Shown: positions 17,546 to 26,205 of the stretch, in pieces
How positions within the stretch are numbered: position 1 is the stretch's first letter
How the letters are laid out: the number at the start of each line of letters is the position of its first letter
From: Lawsonibacter sp900766145
GTDB lineage: Bacteria; Bacillota; Clostridia; Oscillospirales; Oscillospiraceae
Length of the DNA: 64,000 nucleotides
Assembly: GCF_030372275.1 (NCBI RefSeq)
Contig: NZ_JAUDDJ010000003.1
Reading direction: 5' to 3' (one strand)
Notes under the pieces: model-generated
Seen by the model: only the letters and a program-made list of their open reading frames with translations
What the model was told of the DNA's origin: nothing
Databases searched by the model: none
Position numbers and translations under genes: made by a program

Positions 17546-18253
17546 ATGAAATTTATCATTGAGCACCTGTCCAAGCGCTTTGAGCAGAAAGAGGTGCTGA
17601 AAGACATCGACTTTACCTTTGAGGAGGGGAGGATCTACGGCCTGTTAGGCCGAAACGGCGCCGGTAAGACGACGCTCTTCAACTGCCTGAACCGGGACAT
17701 CAAGGCCGACAGCGGCAGCTTTTACATAGAAGAAAACAGCGTGCGCCGGGAGGTGGCGGCGGAGGACATCGGGTATGTCCTCTCCACGCCCACGGTGCCG
17801 GAGTTCCTCACCGGCCGGGAGTTCCTCAAGTTCTTCATGGACATCAATTCTGACTCCATCCGGGATCCCAAACCCCTGGATGAATACTTTGCGGAAATGA
17901 GCATCGCCCTGGAGGACCGGGACAAGCTCCTGAAGGACTACTCCCACGGCATGAAGAACAAGATGCAGATGCTGGTCAACATCATCGCCCAGCCCAACAT
18001 CCTGCTCCTGGACGAGCCGCTGACCAGCCTGGACGTGGTGGTGGCCGAGGAGATGAAGAACCTGCTCCGGTCCCTGAAGGACGGGCGGATCACCATTTTC
18101 TCCACCCACATCCTGGACCTGGCCCTGGATCTGTGCGACGAGATCGTGCTGCTCAGCCACGGGGAGCTGGAGGTGGTGGAGAAGTCCAACCTGGACGACC
18201 ACGCCTTCAAGGAGAAGATCATCGCGGCGCTGAAAGAGGAGAGCCATGCTTAA
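17546..18253 (+). CDS. ABC transporter ATP-binding protein
   Basis: A 235-residue nucleotide-binding subunit with Walker A GRNGAGKTT (about residues 35-43), a degenerate signature DYSHGMKNKMQM (about 131-142), Walker B ILLLDEP and the H-loop STHIL. It has the short form used by Gram-positive multidrug or peptide-resistance transporters. It drives the membrane partner encoded immediately downstream, whose ATG lies inside this gene (8-base overlap). GGAG precedes the start. The substrate cannot be read from sequence. Confidence 0.85.
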   Translation: MKFIIEHLSKRFEQKEVLKDIDFTFEEGRIYGLLGRNGAGKTTLFNCLNRDIKADSGSFYIEENSVRREVAAEDIGYVLSTPTVPEFLTGREFLKFFMDINSDSIRDPKPLDEYFAEMSIALEDRDKLLKDYSHGMKNKMQMLVNIIAQPNILLLDEPLTSLDVVVAEEMKNLLRSLKDGRITIFSTHILDLALDLCDEIVLLSHGELEVVEKSNLDDHAFKEKIIAALKEESHA

Positions 18254-19817
18254 AACACTGCGCATCTCATTCGCCCTGAAAAATACATACCGGGTCAACG
18301 GCATCCTGCACTCCCTCAAGCAGATCCCTCTTTTGAAACGGGTGCTGCCCGACCGGCTTTATCAAGTGCGGGGGCTGAAGATCTTCGCCAACGTCCTCTC
18401 GGTGCTGTGGGAGATCGTGTCCATCTTCCTGGGGAAGTTCCTCTACTTTCTCACCATGGTCTGCGGCGTGGGGCTCCTCCACGAGCGGACGCCGGCGGGC
18501 CTCGGGTTCCTGCACATCCTGCTGTTCCTGACGCTGATCGGCTCGTATATGAACACCAGCCTCTTCAACCCCACCCGGGACAAGTACTACGCCATGATCC
18601 TTCTGCGGATGAATGCCCGGTCCTACACCCTGTCTAACTACGGCTACGCGCTGGGGAAGGTCGTGGTTGGGTTCCTGCCTTTCACCATCCTCTTTGGCCT
18701 GGACCGGGGCGTGCCGCTGTGGCTGTGCCTGCTGATCCCTGTCTGCATCGCCGGCGCGAAGGTGGCGGTGGCCGCCGACTCCCTGCGGGACTATGAGATG
18801 CACGGCTATGTCCGCAATGAGAATAACCTCCAGAAGATAGCCTGGCTGCTGACGGCGCTCCTGTTGGCCCTGGCCTATGTGCCGCCCGCCGTGGGCTTCG
18901 TCCTGCCCCTCTGGGCCTCCGCGGCGCTGTTCCTGGTCTGGATCCCCCTGGGGCTCCTGAGCCTTCGGCGGGTGGGAACCTTCCGCTACTACCGGGAGAT
19001 GAACCAGGAGCTGCTGGCCCAGATCCCGGGCCAGATGGACAAGGCCAGAGCGGCGGTCAAGACGGCCAATGAGAAGAACATCTCCGCCGACACGTCCATC
19101 ACCAGCCGAAAGAAGGGCTTTGAGTTCCTCAACGACCTGTTCGTCAAACGGCACCGGAAGATTTTGTGGAAATCCGCCCTGCGCATCGCCTATGTCTGCC
19201 TGTTTCTCTGCTGCGGCGCGGTGCTGCTCATGGTGATCCAGCCCGGCACCAAGGCGGACATCAATAAGATGGTCATGACGTGGCTGCCGTACTTTGCCTT
19301 CATCATGTATCTCATCAACCGGGGCACCGGCTTTACCCAGGCCCTGTTCATGAACTGCGACCACAGCCTTCTGACCTACTCCTTCTACAAGCGCCCGGGG
19401 TTCGTGCTCAGGCTGTTTCGCATCCGGCTGCGGGAGATCATTAAGGTCAACGCCGTGCCGGCGCTGGTGATCGGGTGCGGCCTGGCGCTGATCCTCTATG
19501 TCTCCGGCGGGACGGACAACCCCCTCAATTATGTGGTGCTGGTGGTCACCATCCTCGCCATGAGCGCCTTCTTCTCCATCCACTACCTGACCGTCTACTA
19601 CCTGCTGCAGCCCTACACGGCCGGCACGGAGATGAAGAGCGGGACCTACCGCATCGTGATGGTCCTCACCTATGTGGTGTGCTACGCCATGATCAACGTC
19701 CGTATGCCCATCCTGATGTTCGGCGCGATGTGCATCGCCTTCTGTGTGGCGTACTCCATCGTGGCCAGCATCCTGGTCTATAAGTTCGCGCCCCGGACCT
19801 TCCGGCTACGGACGTAA
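18246..19817 (+). CDS. ABC transporter membrane protein
   Basis: A 523-residue integral membrane protein with about 10-12 hydrophobic segments in two clusters, residues 55-240 and 310-515. A hydrophilic loop near 250-300 carries AAVKTANEKNIS. It is the permease partner of the overlapping ATPase gene. Large two-cluster permeases of this kind are found in exporters of unknown substrate in Clostridia. A strong terminator closes the unit 28 bases downstream. Confidence 0.75.
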   Translation: MLKTLRISFALKNTYRVNGILHSLKQIPLLKRVLPDRLYQVRGLKIFANVLSVLWEIVSIFLGKFLYFLTMVCGVGLLHERTPAGLGFLHILLFLTLIGSYMNTSLFNPTRDKYYAMILLRMNARSYTLSNYGYALGKVVVGFLPFTILFGLDRGVPLWLCLLIPVCIAGAKVAVAADSLRDYEMHGYVRNENNLQKIAWLLTALLLALAYVPPAVGFVLPLWASAALFLVWIPLGLLSLRRVGTFRYYREMNQELLAQIPGQMDKARAAVKTANEKNISADTSITSRKKGFEFLNDLFVKRHRKILWKSALRIAYVCLFLCCGAVLLMVIQPGTKADINKMVMTWLPYFAFIMYLINRGTGFTQALFMNCDHSLLTYSFYKRPGFVLRLFRIRLREIIKVNAVPALVIGCGLALILYVSGGTDNPLNYVVLVVTILAMSAFFSIHYLTVYYLLQPYTAGTEMKSGTYRIVMVLTYVVCYAMINVRMPILMFGAMCIAFCVAYSIVASILVYKFAPRTFRLRT

Positions 19818-19844
19818 TATAGGAGATCTTCACCGAAGAAAAGA

Positions 19845-19886
19845 GCGGGGGAGCTGTGCCGGATGGCGCAGCTCCCCCGCCTTTTT
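19845..19886 (+). terminator. Terminator of the ABC operon
   Basis: A perfect 12-bp GC-rich stem (19845-19856 with 19869-19880) with a 12-base loop is followed by CTTTTTCG. Confidence 0.9.
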
Positions 19887-19940
19887 CGTTTTTATGGGCC
19901 ACCGTAGGAAGAAACTCACGGCAGAGTCAAGAAAAATGCC

Positions 19941-21272
19941 TCAGCCGGAGGCTGCGGAGAAGAACATGACAAAGTAGATCGGGAGATAGGTGATCTTCCC
20001 CTTGCTGGATACCTTGCGCTCATTGGACAGTACGAATGCCTTCTTGATATGGTAGTCCTCATTTTGGACAAAGGTGTTGAGCGCGCTGTGTACGGTATAG
20101 TCCTTGCCGGACTTGACCTCAAGGGGGACGGCGGAAAGGCTGCTGTAATCGTCGATCAGGTAATCGACCTCGCCCTTGCTGCGGTTGTCATAGTAGTACA
20201 GCTTATAGCCATGGGCGGCCAGTTCGCCGGCGACGACAGTCTCATAGACGGATCCCAGATTGATGCTCTTTTCATCATCCAGGACGGCGCGGATATTGTT
20301 CCCGTAAAGAAGGCACGTCAGGAGTCCCACATCGTTGAGATAGAGCTTGAGCAGGTTTTTCCCTGCGGACTCGATCAGCGGGAAAACCGGATTGGAGATG
20401 GCCTGAACGGGCAGGGCGATCCCGGCGCTGATCAGATACTCAAACTCGTCGCTGTAATCGCGGAAGGTCTTTCCCTTCTTATCCTCGATGCTCTTGGCCA
20501 CCACGCGCTTTTTCTTGTTCTCCATATTGGAGGGGATGAGGTCGTAGATGCGCCGGATCATCAGCTTCCGCTCCTCGCCGTATTTTGAGGCGTCGGCGGC
20601 ATAGTAGTCATGGATCTCCCGCTGGATCTCCCGCACAGTCTGTATGTTCTTCTCCGCCAGATAGGTATTGACCGCATCGGGCAGCCCGCCGACCAGCAGA
20701 TACTTGCGGAACAGATCCATTACCTTGTTGTGCGTCGCCTCGTCCAGCGCCTCCAATGCCTCAAACCTCCGGCGCATAGCGGTGATGGCAAATTCATTCA
20801 GCCCATTCGCATACAGGAACTCCTCAAAATCCAGGGGGAACATCTGGACCTTTCGGATGCTGCCCATGGGAATGGAGGGGGTCTGCGCCAGCGTGACGCC
20901 CAGCAGCGAGCCGCTTGCGATATAGGTGAACCGGCCGTCCTGAGCCAGAAACTTGAGCATGGTGAGCAGGTGAGGATAGGCCTGGATCTCATCCAGGAAA
21001 ATCAGCGTATTTTCCTTTTCCTTCATCCTGTCGCCGGCGAGCATACTCACCTGAAGGTAGAAGTCCTCCACCGTCCGGACGTTGGCAAACAGCCCGGCGC
21101 CCAGCGCGTCCTCCACCAGGTTGATCTCGATGTAGTTCTCAAACAGCTTCTGCCCCACATAGCGGACGATGTAGGTCTTGCCCACCTGACGTGCGCCGTC
21201 AATGAGCAGGATCTTGTTCGAGCCCGATTGCAGATGTGCCTCGATCAGAGAGGCTATTTTTCGGTAAAGCAT
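19941..21272 (-). CDS. AAA-family ATP-binding protein with DUF4143 C-terminus
   Basis: A 443-residue protein; the start is the ATG at 21272 behind AGGAGGT, not the upstream frame opening. The N-terminal AAA_14 ATPase domain has Walker A DGARQVGKTY (about residues 25-34), Walker B TLIFLDEIQAYP and sensor I YIASGSLLG. The C-terminal DUF4143 region carries a nuclease-like core (KGEVDYLIDD, then VPLEVKSGK; D-x20-ExK) typical of PD-(D/E)XK folds. Such proteins are very common and patchily distributed in gut bacteria; their biological role is unsettled, with toxin-antitoxin or defence links suggested. It is a single gene, divergent from traX. Confidence 0.85.
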   Translation of the reverse strand: MLYRKIASLIEAHLQSGSNKILLIDGARQVGKTYIVRYVGQKLFENYIEINLVEDALGAGLFANVRTVEDFYLQVSMLAGDRMKEKENTLIFLDEIQAYPHLLTMLKFLAQDGRFTYIASGSLLGVTLAQTPSIPMGSIRKVQMFPLDFEEFLYANGLNEFAITAMRRRFEALEALDEATHNKVMDLFRKYLLVGGLPDAVNTYLAEKNIQTVREIQREIHDYYAADASKYGEERKLMIRRIYDLIPSNMENKKKRVVAKSIEDKKGKTFRDYSDEFEYLISAGIALPVQAISNPVFPLIESAGKNLLKLYLNDVGLLTCLLYGNNIRAVLDDEKSINLGSVYETVVAGELAAHGYKLYYYDNRSKGEVDYLIDDYSSLSAVPLEVKSGKDYTVHSALNTFVQNEDYHIKKAFVLSNERKVSSKGKITYLPIYFVMFFSAASG

Positions 21273-21541
21273 ACGGCACCTCCTGATGAACAGATTTTTC
21301 AATAGGATTATACTGCATATAGTATGACTTTTCAATAGATTTTATATTCAAAAATCCGAACTTATCAAATAGAGGGACCGCCGGAGAGAACTCGTTTAGC
21401 CGCCGGGGTGATGACTACGCAGGGGGGGCGGCAGCAGGGAGTAACTTCAGAGTCCGACTGGAGATTTTCCAATTCTTCTTGATACTTTCCTTAGAATTGC
21501 CTGTTACCATAGCTGCAGAATCTGATAAGGAGACTTCTGCT
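21273..21541. other. Divergent intergenic region
   Basis: This 269-bp spacer separates the minus-strand ATPase gene and the plus-strand traX. The part near 21290-21360 is AT-rich and probably holds the minus-strand promoter; AAGGAG at 21526 serves traX. No RNA or repeat was recognised. Confidence 0.4.
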
Positions 21542-22402
21542 ATGGAAACGACACGCGCATTGACTAAGACCGGCGGCATCACCGAGACGGGGCTCAAGTG
21601 GATCGCCCTGGTCACCATGGTGATGGACCACATCCACTACTTCTTCGGCTTCACCGGCATGATCCCGGAGTGGTTCAGCATGGTGGGGCGGCTGGGAGCG
21701 CCCCTGTTCCTCTTCTGCCTGGTGGAGGGCTTCACCCACACCCACAGCCGGAAGAAGTACTTCGCCAAGGTCTACATCCTCTCCGCCGCCATGTCCGCCC
21801 TGCTGTTCTTCATGGCCTTCGGCGGCATCCTGGTGCGGCCCGACGGGTTCTACCCGGGGAACGGCATGATGACCACCTTCGCGGTGCTCATGGTGATCTG
21901 GCAGGGCATCGACTGGCTGGGACAGAAAAAGATCCTGCCCGGCCTGGCGGCGGTGATCCTCCCCCTGGCCTGGCCCATCCTGGCAAGCCAGCTGTCTGTG
22001 GCCTTTCCCGCTCTGGCCACGCCGCTGGGCTTTGCCGCCTACTCGGTCCTGCCCGCATGGGGCACCACCGGGGACAGCAGCTGGCCGGTGCTGGTGATGG
22101 GGCTGGTGCTCTACCTGTTTAGAAAGCGCCGGGGTGTGCAGGTGGCGGCCTTCTCCGTCTACTACATCCTCTATGGCGTAGTCTATATGGCCGCCATAGC
22201 CTCCGCTATGGCCCCGGACTTCGTCTGGTGGCAGCTCTTCACCCAGTACTATGAGATCTACGGCATCTTGGCGGCGCCCTTGATGCTGTGGTATAATGGC
22301 CGGCGGGGCGGCGGGCATAAGCTGCTGTTCTATGCCTTCTATCCCGCCCACATCTACATTCTCTACGCCCTCTCCTGGGGGCTGTACCTTCTGCTGAACT
22401 GA
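21542..22402 (+). CDS. traX: TraX-family membrane protein
   Basis: A 286-residue protein from the ATG at 21542 (AAGGAG 11 bases upstream). The opening GLKWIALVTMVMDHIHYFF and GRLGAPLFLFCLVEGF are hallmark TraX stretches, followed by about eight more membrane helices. TraX acetylates F-pilin in the classical plasmid. Chromosomal homologues in Firmicutes are acyltransferase-like membrane proteins of unknown substrate. The gene is followed, six bases on, by a two-component system and may be co-transcribed with it. Confidence 0.85.
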   Translation: METTRALTKTGGITETGLKWIALVTMVMDHIHYFFGFTGMIPEWFSMVGRLGAPLFLFCLVEGFTHTHSRKKYFAKVYILSAAMSALLFFMAFGGILVRPDGFYPGNGMMTTFAVLMVIWQGIDWLGQKKILPGLAAVILPLAWPILASQLSVAFPALATPLGFAAYSVLPAWGTTGDSSWPVLVMGLVLYLFRKRRGVQVAAFSVYYILYGVVYMAAIASAMAPDFVWWQLFTQYYEIYGILAAPLMLWYNGRRGGGHKLLFYAFYPAHIYILYALSWGLYLLLN

Positions 22403-22408
22403 GGTGAC

Positions 22409-23077
22409 ATGATGGCCCATATCCTGGTGGTGGATGATGACAAGGATCTCTGCGCCCTGCTGAGGACCGCCCTGGAGCGGGACGGGCACCAGGTGTCCAC
22501 CCGCCTGAGCGGCCGGGAGGTGGACGAATCCGCCTGCCGCTGGGCGGACTGCATATTGCTGGATGTGATGATGCCGGGGGAGGACGGGTTCGCCCTCTGC
22601 CGCCGCATCCGGGGGCTGGCGGACTGCCCCATCCTCTTCCTCACCGCCAAGACCGAGGAGGCCGACGTGCTCACCGGCCTGGGGCTGGGCGGGGACGACT
22701 ACCTCACCAAGCCCTTCCGCGTCGCGGAGCTGCGGGCCCGGGTGGCGGCCCACCTTCGCCGGGAGCAGCGCACGCCCCATGCCCGCCTGCGCCGGGGGGC
22801 GCTGGACTTCGACCTGGGGGAGCGGGCGGTGTACTGGAAGGACACGCCCTTGAAACTGACCAAGGGGGAGTACGCCATCTGTGAGTACCTGGCCATGCAC
22901 CCGGGCCAGACCTTCTCCAAGGAGCAGCTCTATGAGGCGGCCTTCGGCTACGACGGCGAGGCGGACGCCTCGGCCGTGACGGAGCACATCAAGAACATCC
23001 GGGCCAAGCTGCGCCCGGCAGGGGAGAGCCCTATTGAAACCGTCTGGGGGGTGGGCTACAAGTGGAAAAATGGATAA
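22409..23077 (+). CDS. OmpR-type response regulator
   Basis: A 222-residue two-domain regulator. In the receiver domain (1-118) the acid pocket is DDD and the phospho-acceptor Asp lies in LLDVMMPGEDGF; TAK and the KPF lysine are present. The winged-helix domain (about 125-220) has LTKGEYAICEYLAMHPGQ and GVGYKW. GAGGTGA precedes the start, and an alternative ATG lies three bases on. It overlaps the kinase gene by 16 bases. Its target is not evident; the operon partners are traX and the kinase. Confidence 0.9.
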   Translation: MMAHILVVDDDKDLCALLRTALERDGHQVSTRLSGREVDESACRWADCILLDVMMPGEDGFALCRRIRGLADCPILFLTAKTEEADVLTGLGLGGDDYLTKPFRVAELRARVAAHLRREQRTPHARLRRGALDFDLGERAVYWKDTPLKLTKGEYAICEYLAMHPGQTFSKEQLYEAAFGYDGEADASAVTEHIKNIRAKLRPAGESPIETVWGVGYKWKNG

Positions 23078-24438
23078 GACGGCCCGCCGGCCTCACCGCG
23101 CTGTTCTGGCGGTATCTGATCACCACCGGCGTTGTGGTCATCCTGCTGGCGGTCCTTTGGTGGTTTGGCATGACCACCATGATGCGGTATGGCATCGTGT
23201 ATCCGGCCAACACCGCCGCCAGCGGGGTGGAGGCGGTGGCCCAGGCCCTCTCCTCCGGGGAACTGGACACGGAGGAGATCCCCTACTTTTATCGCTGGGC
23301 CCTCTTTGACGCCGGCGGCCGGGTGCGGGACCCGGGGAACATGGATGAGAAGCACCTGGACTACGCCGAGGCCGCCCTGGCAGGGGAGCGGGGCCCCCAG
23401 GGGATGTTCTACTCCCAGTACCACCGGCTGACCCAGCTGCCGGACGGGACCACCTGCGTAATCCAATACGACTACTCCATGCCCTACGGCGCCGAGGTGC
23501 TCCAGCGCCGCCTGCCGGAGTTCCAGACCTGCGCCACGGTGGTGCTGCTGGCGTCTTGGCTGCTGGCGGGGGCCATCTCCACCCATCACTTTGCCGGCCT
23601 GCTGCGGCGGGACGCCGCCCTGCTCACCGGCGCCACGGAGGCCATCGCCCAGCGGCGGCTGGACGTGCCCATCACCGGGCGGGCGAGGGTGCGGGAGTTC
23701 GGGGCGACGCTAAAGGCCATGGACGACCTGCGGCAGAACCTGGCGGAGTCCCTGGAGAGCCAGTGGGGCATGGAGCAGCAGCGCCGGCTGGAGCTGGCGG
23801 CCCTGACCCACGACCTCAAGACCCCCCTCAGCGTCATCAGCGGCAACGCGGAACTGCTGGGGGAGGACGCCTTGACCGAGAGCCAGCGGGAGAGTGTGGA
23901 CGCCATTTTCCGCAGCGCCCTCCGCCTCCAGGACTATGTGGCCCAGCTGCGGACCATGACCGGCTCCGAGGCCGCCCTCAGCCGGGAGAAGGAGACGGTT
24001 TCCCTCCCGGCACTGGCCGAGGGCTGGCGGGAGGTGGGCCAAAGCCTCTGCGGGGCAAAGCCGGCGGCGTTCCGCTGCCCGGAGGTGCCCCGGCTGGAGC
24101 TGGCGGTCTACCGGGGGGACCTGGACCGGGCAGTGAGCAATCTGTTGGACAACGCAGCGCGCTACACGCCCGCAGGTGGCACCGTCACCCTGTCCGTAAC
24201 CGCGGACGGCGAGACGCTGACCATCGCCGTGGAGGACACCGGCCCCGGCTTTTCCGCTGAGGGCCTGGCCCGAGGGGAGCAGGCCTTCTACACCAGCGAT
24301 GCCAGCCGGCCCCAGGAGGGCCATATGGGGATGGGCCTCTATTTCGCCGCCCAGACCGCGAAGCGCCACGGCGGGGCCCTGCGCCTTGCCAATACCGGCC
24401 TCGGCGCCAGGGCGGAACTGGTTTTGCCGATTAACTGA
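23062..24438 (+). CDS. Sensor histidine kinase
   Basis: A 458-residue kinase beginning at a GTG (23062) inside the regulator gene. It has transmembrane helices at about 17-36 and 155-175, an extracellular sensor of some 115 residues between them, and a HAMP-like linker. The phospho-acceptor His is in LTHDLKTPLS, the N-box in NLLDNAARYTP, then DTGPGF and GMGLYF G-boxes. It phosphorylates the regulator encoded just upstream. Its last 16 codons and the terminator are repeated 1.26 kb downstream. Confidence 0.9.
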   Translation: MEKWIRRPAGLTALFWRYLITTGVVVILLAVLWWFGMTTMMRYGIVYPANTAASGVEAVAQALSSGELDTEEIPYFYRWALFDAGGRVRDPGNMDEKHLDYAEAALAGERGPQGMFYSQYHRLTQLPDGTTCVIQYDYSMPYGAEVLQRRLPEFQTCATVVLLASWLLAGAISTHHFAGLLRRDAALLTGATEAIAQRRLDVPITGRARVREFGATLKAMDDLRQNLAESLESQWGMEQQRRLELAALTHDLKTPLSVISGNAELLGEDALTESQRESVDAIFRSALRLQDYVAQLRTMTGSEAALSREKETVSLPALAEGWREVGQSLCGAKPAAFRCPEVPRLELAVYRGDLDRAVSNLLDNAARYTPAGGTVTLSVTADGETLTIAVEDTGPGFSAEGLARGEQAFYTSDASRPQEGHMGMGLYFAAQTAKRHGGALRLANTGLGARAELVLPIN

Positions 24439-24479
24439 AGCCTGCCGGCTGTTCCATGAGGGGCAGCCGGCAGGCTTTA
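24388..24479 (+). repeat. Direct repeat copy 1: kinase 3' end plus terminator
   Basis: About 92 bp covering the last 16 kinase codons and its terminator recur at 25646-25737 at roughly 90% identity. The two copies bracket the XRE and secreted-protein genes. Confidence 0.85.
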
Positions 24480-24482
24480 TTG
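24439..24482 (+). terminator. Terminator of the traX/two-component unit
   Basis: A perfect 13-bp stem (24439-24451 with 24464-24476), with TTCCATGAGGGG in the loop, is followed by TTTATT. Confidence 0.85.
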
Positions 24483-24576
24483 CCGCTTTCTGGGGATGTT
24501 AAGACCCGTTGCTTGCGGCAACGGGCAATTTCGGCTACAATAACGGCAGCGACGGAAAGAAAAGAGGCTGTCCTTT

Positions 24577-25086
24577 ATGCTCAACGAAAACATAAAAGCG
24601 ATCAGAAAAGCAAAGGGCCTTTCCCAGCAGGAGCTTGCCGTCAAGCTGAACATTGTGCGGCAAACAGTTTCAAAATGGGAGCAAGGCTTGTCGGTTCCAG
24701 ACGCCGATCTATTGATTGCCCTATCGCAGGCGCTGGAAACGCCTGTGAGCACGCTGCTGGGAGAAACAGTTATGGAGTCGGAGGCGGATCGCTTACAAGC
24801 AATTTCTGAAAAATTGGAGGTGATCAATTTGCAGCTGGCGCAGAGGAAGACCATGAGAAGAGCTATCATTCGCTGGCTGCTGATTTCCATATGCGCCATG
24901 ATCCTCGTGATGTTTGCGGCCCTGATTATAGTAAACAGTCCTTATTTGGGCTGGGATTACAGTGACCCTGAAACCGCTGTCCTGGGAGTGGCGTTCCACG
25001 CCTTTGAATGGCTGTTTGTCAGAGTGGCGCCTGTTATCTTGATCGCCGCACTCATCGGAGTTTTCTTCACGCGCAAAAAGGATTGA
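24577..25086 (+). CDS. XRE-family regulator with two membrane helices
   Basis: A 169-residue protein. Residues 1-60 are a Cro/C1 helix-turn-helix (ENIKAIRKAKGLSQQELA, RQTVSKWEQGLSVPD), a linker follows, and two transmembrane helices lie at about 96-118 and 142-162. Membrane-tethered XRE proteins of this type are common in Firmicutes beside small secreted or membrane proteins, and may sense an envelope signal. The gene and its neighbour at 25112 lie exactly between two copies of a 92-bp repeat, so they look like an inserted unit. Base composition is slightly AT-richer than around. Confidence 0.8.
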   Translation: MLNENIKAIRKAKGLSQQELAVKLNIVRQTVSKWEQGLSVPDADLLIALSQALETPVSTLLGETVMESEADRLQAISEKLEVINLQLAQRKTMRRAIIRWLLISICAMILVMFAALIIVNSPYLGWDYSDPETAVLGVAFHAFEWLFVRVAPVILIAALIGVFFTRKKD

Positions 25087-25111
25087 ATGGATCAACAGGA
25101 GTGTTTCTCAA

Positions 25112-25582
25112 ATGAAAAAGATCATCGGAATGGCTGCCGCGGCTGTGATTGTGCTGGGCCTGAGCCTCGTTATTTACAATCAAATCATTCCTGACGAATA
25201 TGTGCTTGCTGATGATGAAATTGCCCTGCATCTAAAATTGGACACAGAAGAAGATGTTGGGCTGCTGGTTTATGATTATCGCGCAGGCGGCCACGAATAC
25301 AGCGGCGGCATATCCAACGCGGACGGATCGCTGATCCAGCACGACTCAGATAACATTGTGGTGTGGAATCGGGAGGAACTCAATCTCTCTTCCGATCCCT
25401 TCGAGCTGACCATGCAGCTTAGAATCATAACCGAATATGTGGCGCCCAACTATGAAAATGTATATCCGGATGACATCACAAAGTATATGGAGCCGATCTC
25501 TTGGGAGGCACACTTTGGTGAATCCTATTGCATTACCATCACCGGGGATCAGACAAATGGATATCAGGCTGTATTGAACTGA
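25112..25582 (+). CDS. Small membrane-anchored extracytoplasmic protein
   Basis: A 156-residue protein. An N-terminal uncleaved-looking helix (residues 3-22, IIGMAAAAVIVLGLSLVIY) is followed by an acidic beta-rich domain with no recognised family. CAGGAG lies upstream of the start. It lies 25 bases after the membrane-bound XRE gene and is probably its target or partner. No lipobox is present. Confidence 0.55.
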   Translation: MKKIIGMAAAAVIVLGLSLVIYNQIIPDEYVLADDEIALHLKLDTEEDVGLLVYDYRAGGHEYSGGISNADGSLIQHDSDNIVVWNREELNLSSDPFELTMQLRIITEYVAPNYENVYPDDITKYMEPISWEAHFGESYCITITGDQTNGYQAVLN

Positions 25583-25645
25583 TTTGATTAGAGGACACAG
25601 CCGAGTCCGACAAAGGCAAGTGAATGGGATTTGCCGCCCAATCTG

Positions 25646-25737
25646 GCCAATACCGATCACGGCGCCAGGGCGGAACTGGTTTTGCCGTTCAACTGAAGCC
25701 TGCCGGCTGTCCCATGAGGGGCAGCCGGCAGGTTTTT
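25646..25737 (+). repeat. Direct repeat copy 2: displaced kinase tail plus terminator
   Basis: This contains a 16-codon kinase 3' remnant ending in TGA at 25694-25696 without the rest of the gene. The duplicated terminator follows (25697-25709 with 25722-25732, then TTTTT). The terminator can also serve readthrough from the XRE unit. Confidence 0.8.
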
Positions 25738-25740
25738 ACA

Positions 25741-26106
25741 TTAGTCCTTTTGCGGGAGGATCTCCCCGCAGAGATAGGAAAACTGCGGGAGTTGATCCAT
25801 AAAGGGTTTCCAGCGCCGGCGGATCTCGGCGCGCTCCAGAGGATCGGCGTTCTCCAGCCCGTGGTCGTTGTCGGTGAGATACAGGGTGTCCATCCCGATG
25901 CTCTCCAGGCACTCCCGGCAGAGGTCTTCCGCCGACTCGATCCGGCGACCGGTATCCACATAGAGCGGCTCCAGGCCGATGGCCAGCCAGACGTAACCCA
26001 CCTTGTCCGACCACAGCAGCTCATAATCCGGGCACTGCCGGAGATGCTCCGCAAATACCCTGCGGACTTCATCCAGTTCCTTTTTCTCGGTTTCCGTGTA
26101 GATCAT
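25741..26106 (-). CDS. Hypothetical 121-residue cytoplasmic protein
   Basis: The ATG at 26106 behind AGGAGG gives a 121-residue soluble, acidic protein (MIYTETEKKELDEVRRVFAE at the start; WLAIGLEPLYVDTGRRI). Cysteines are scattered at RQCPD, LCRECLE and YLCGE. No membrane segment or known catalytic motif is seen. The longer frame reaching 26856 is antisense to the response regulator and is not used. It is divergent from the bce-type regulator gene. Family not recognised. Confidence 0.6.
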   Translation of the reverse strand: MIYTETEKKELDEVRRVFAEHLRQCPDYELLWSDKVGYVWLAIGLEPLYVDTGRRIESAEDLCRECLESIGMDTLYLTDNDHGLENADPLERAEIRRRWKPFMDQLPQFSYLCGEILPQKD

Positions 26107-26205
26107 GACTTTATACCTCCTCAGTTTGTAGTGTGTCCTCTTTCGTTTGGCCGATTGCGAAATGCTCACGGATACAGTATAATAAAAATTCCGGGAGGTG
26201 TCGTT

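Noticed and set aside
18267..19583. 438-codon minus-strand frame under the ABC permease gene
   Set aside because: Composition is His/Gln/Arg-rich and typical of a reverse shadow; the sense strand encodes a convincing membrane protein overlapping its ATPase.
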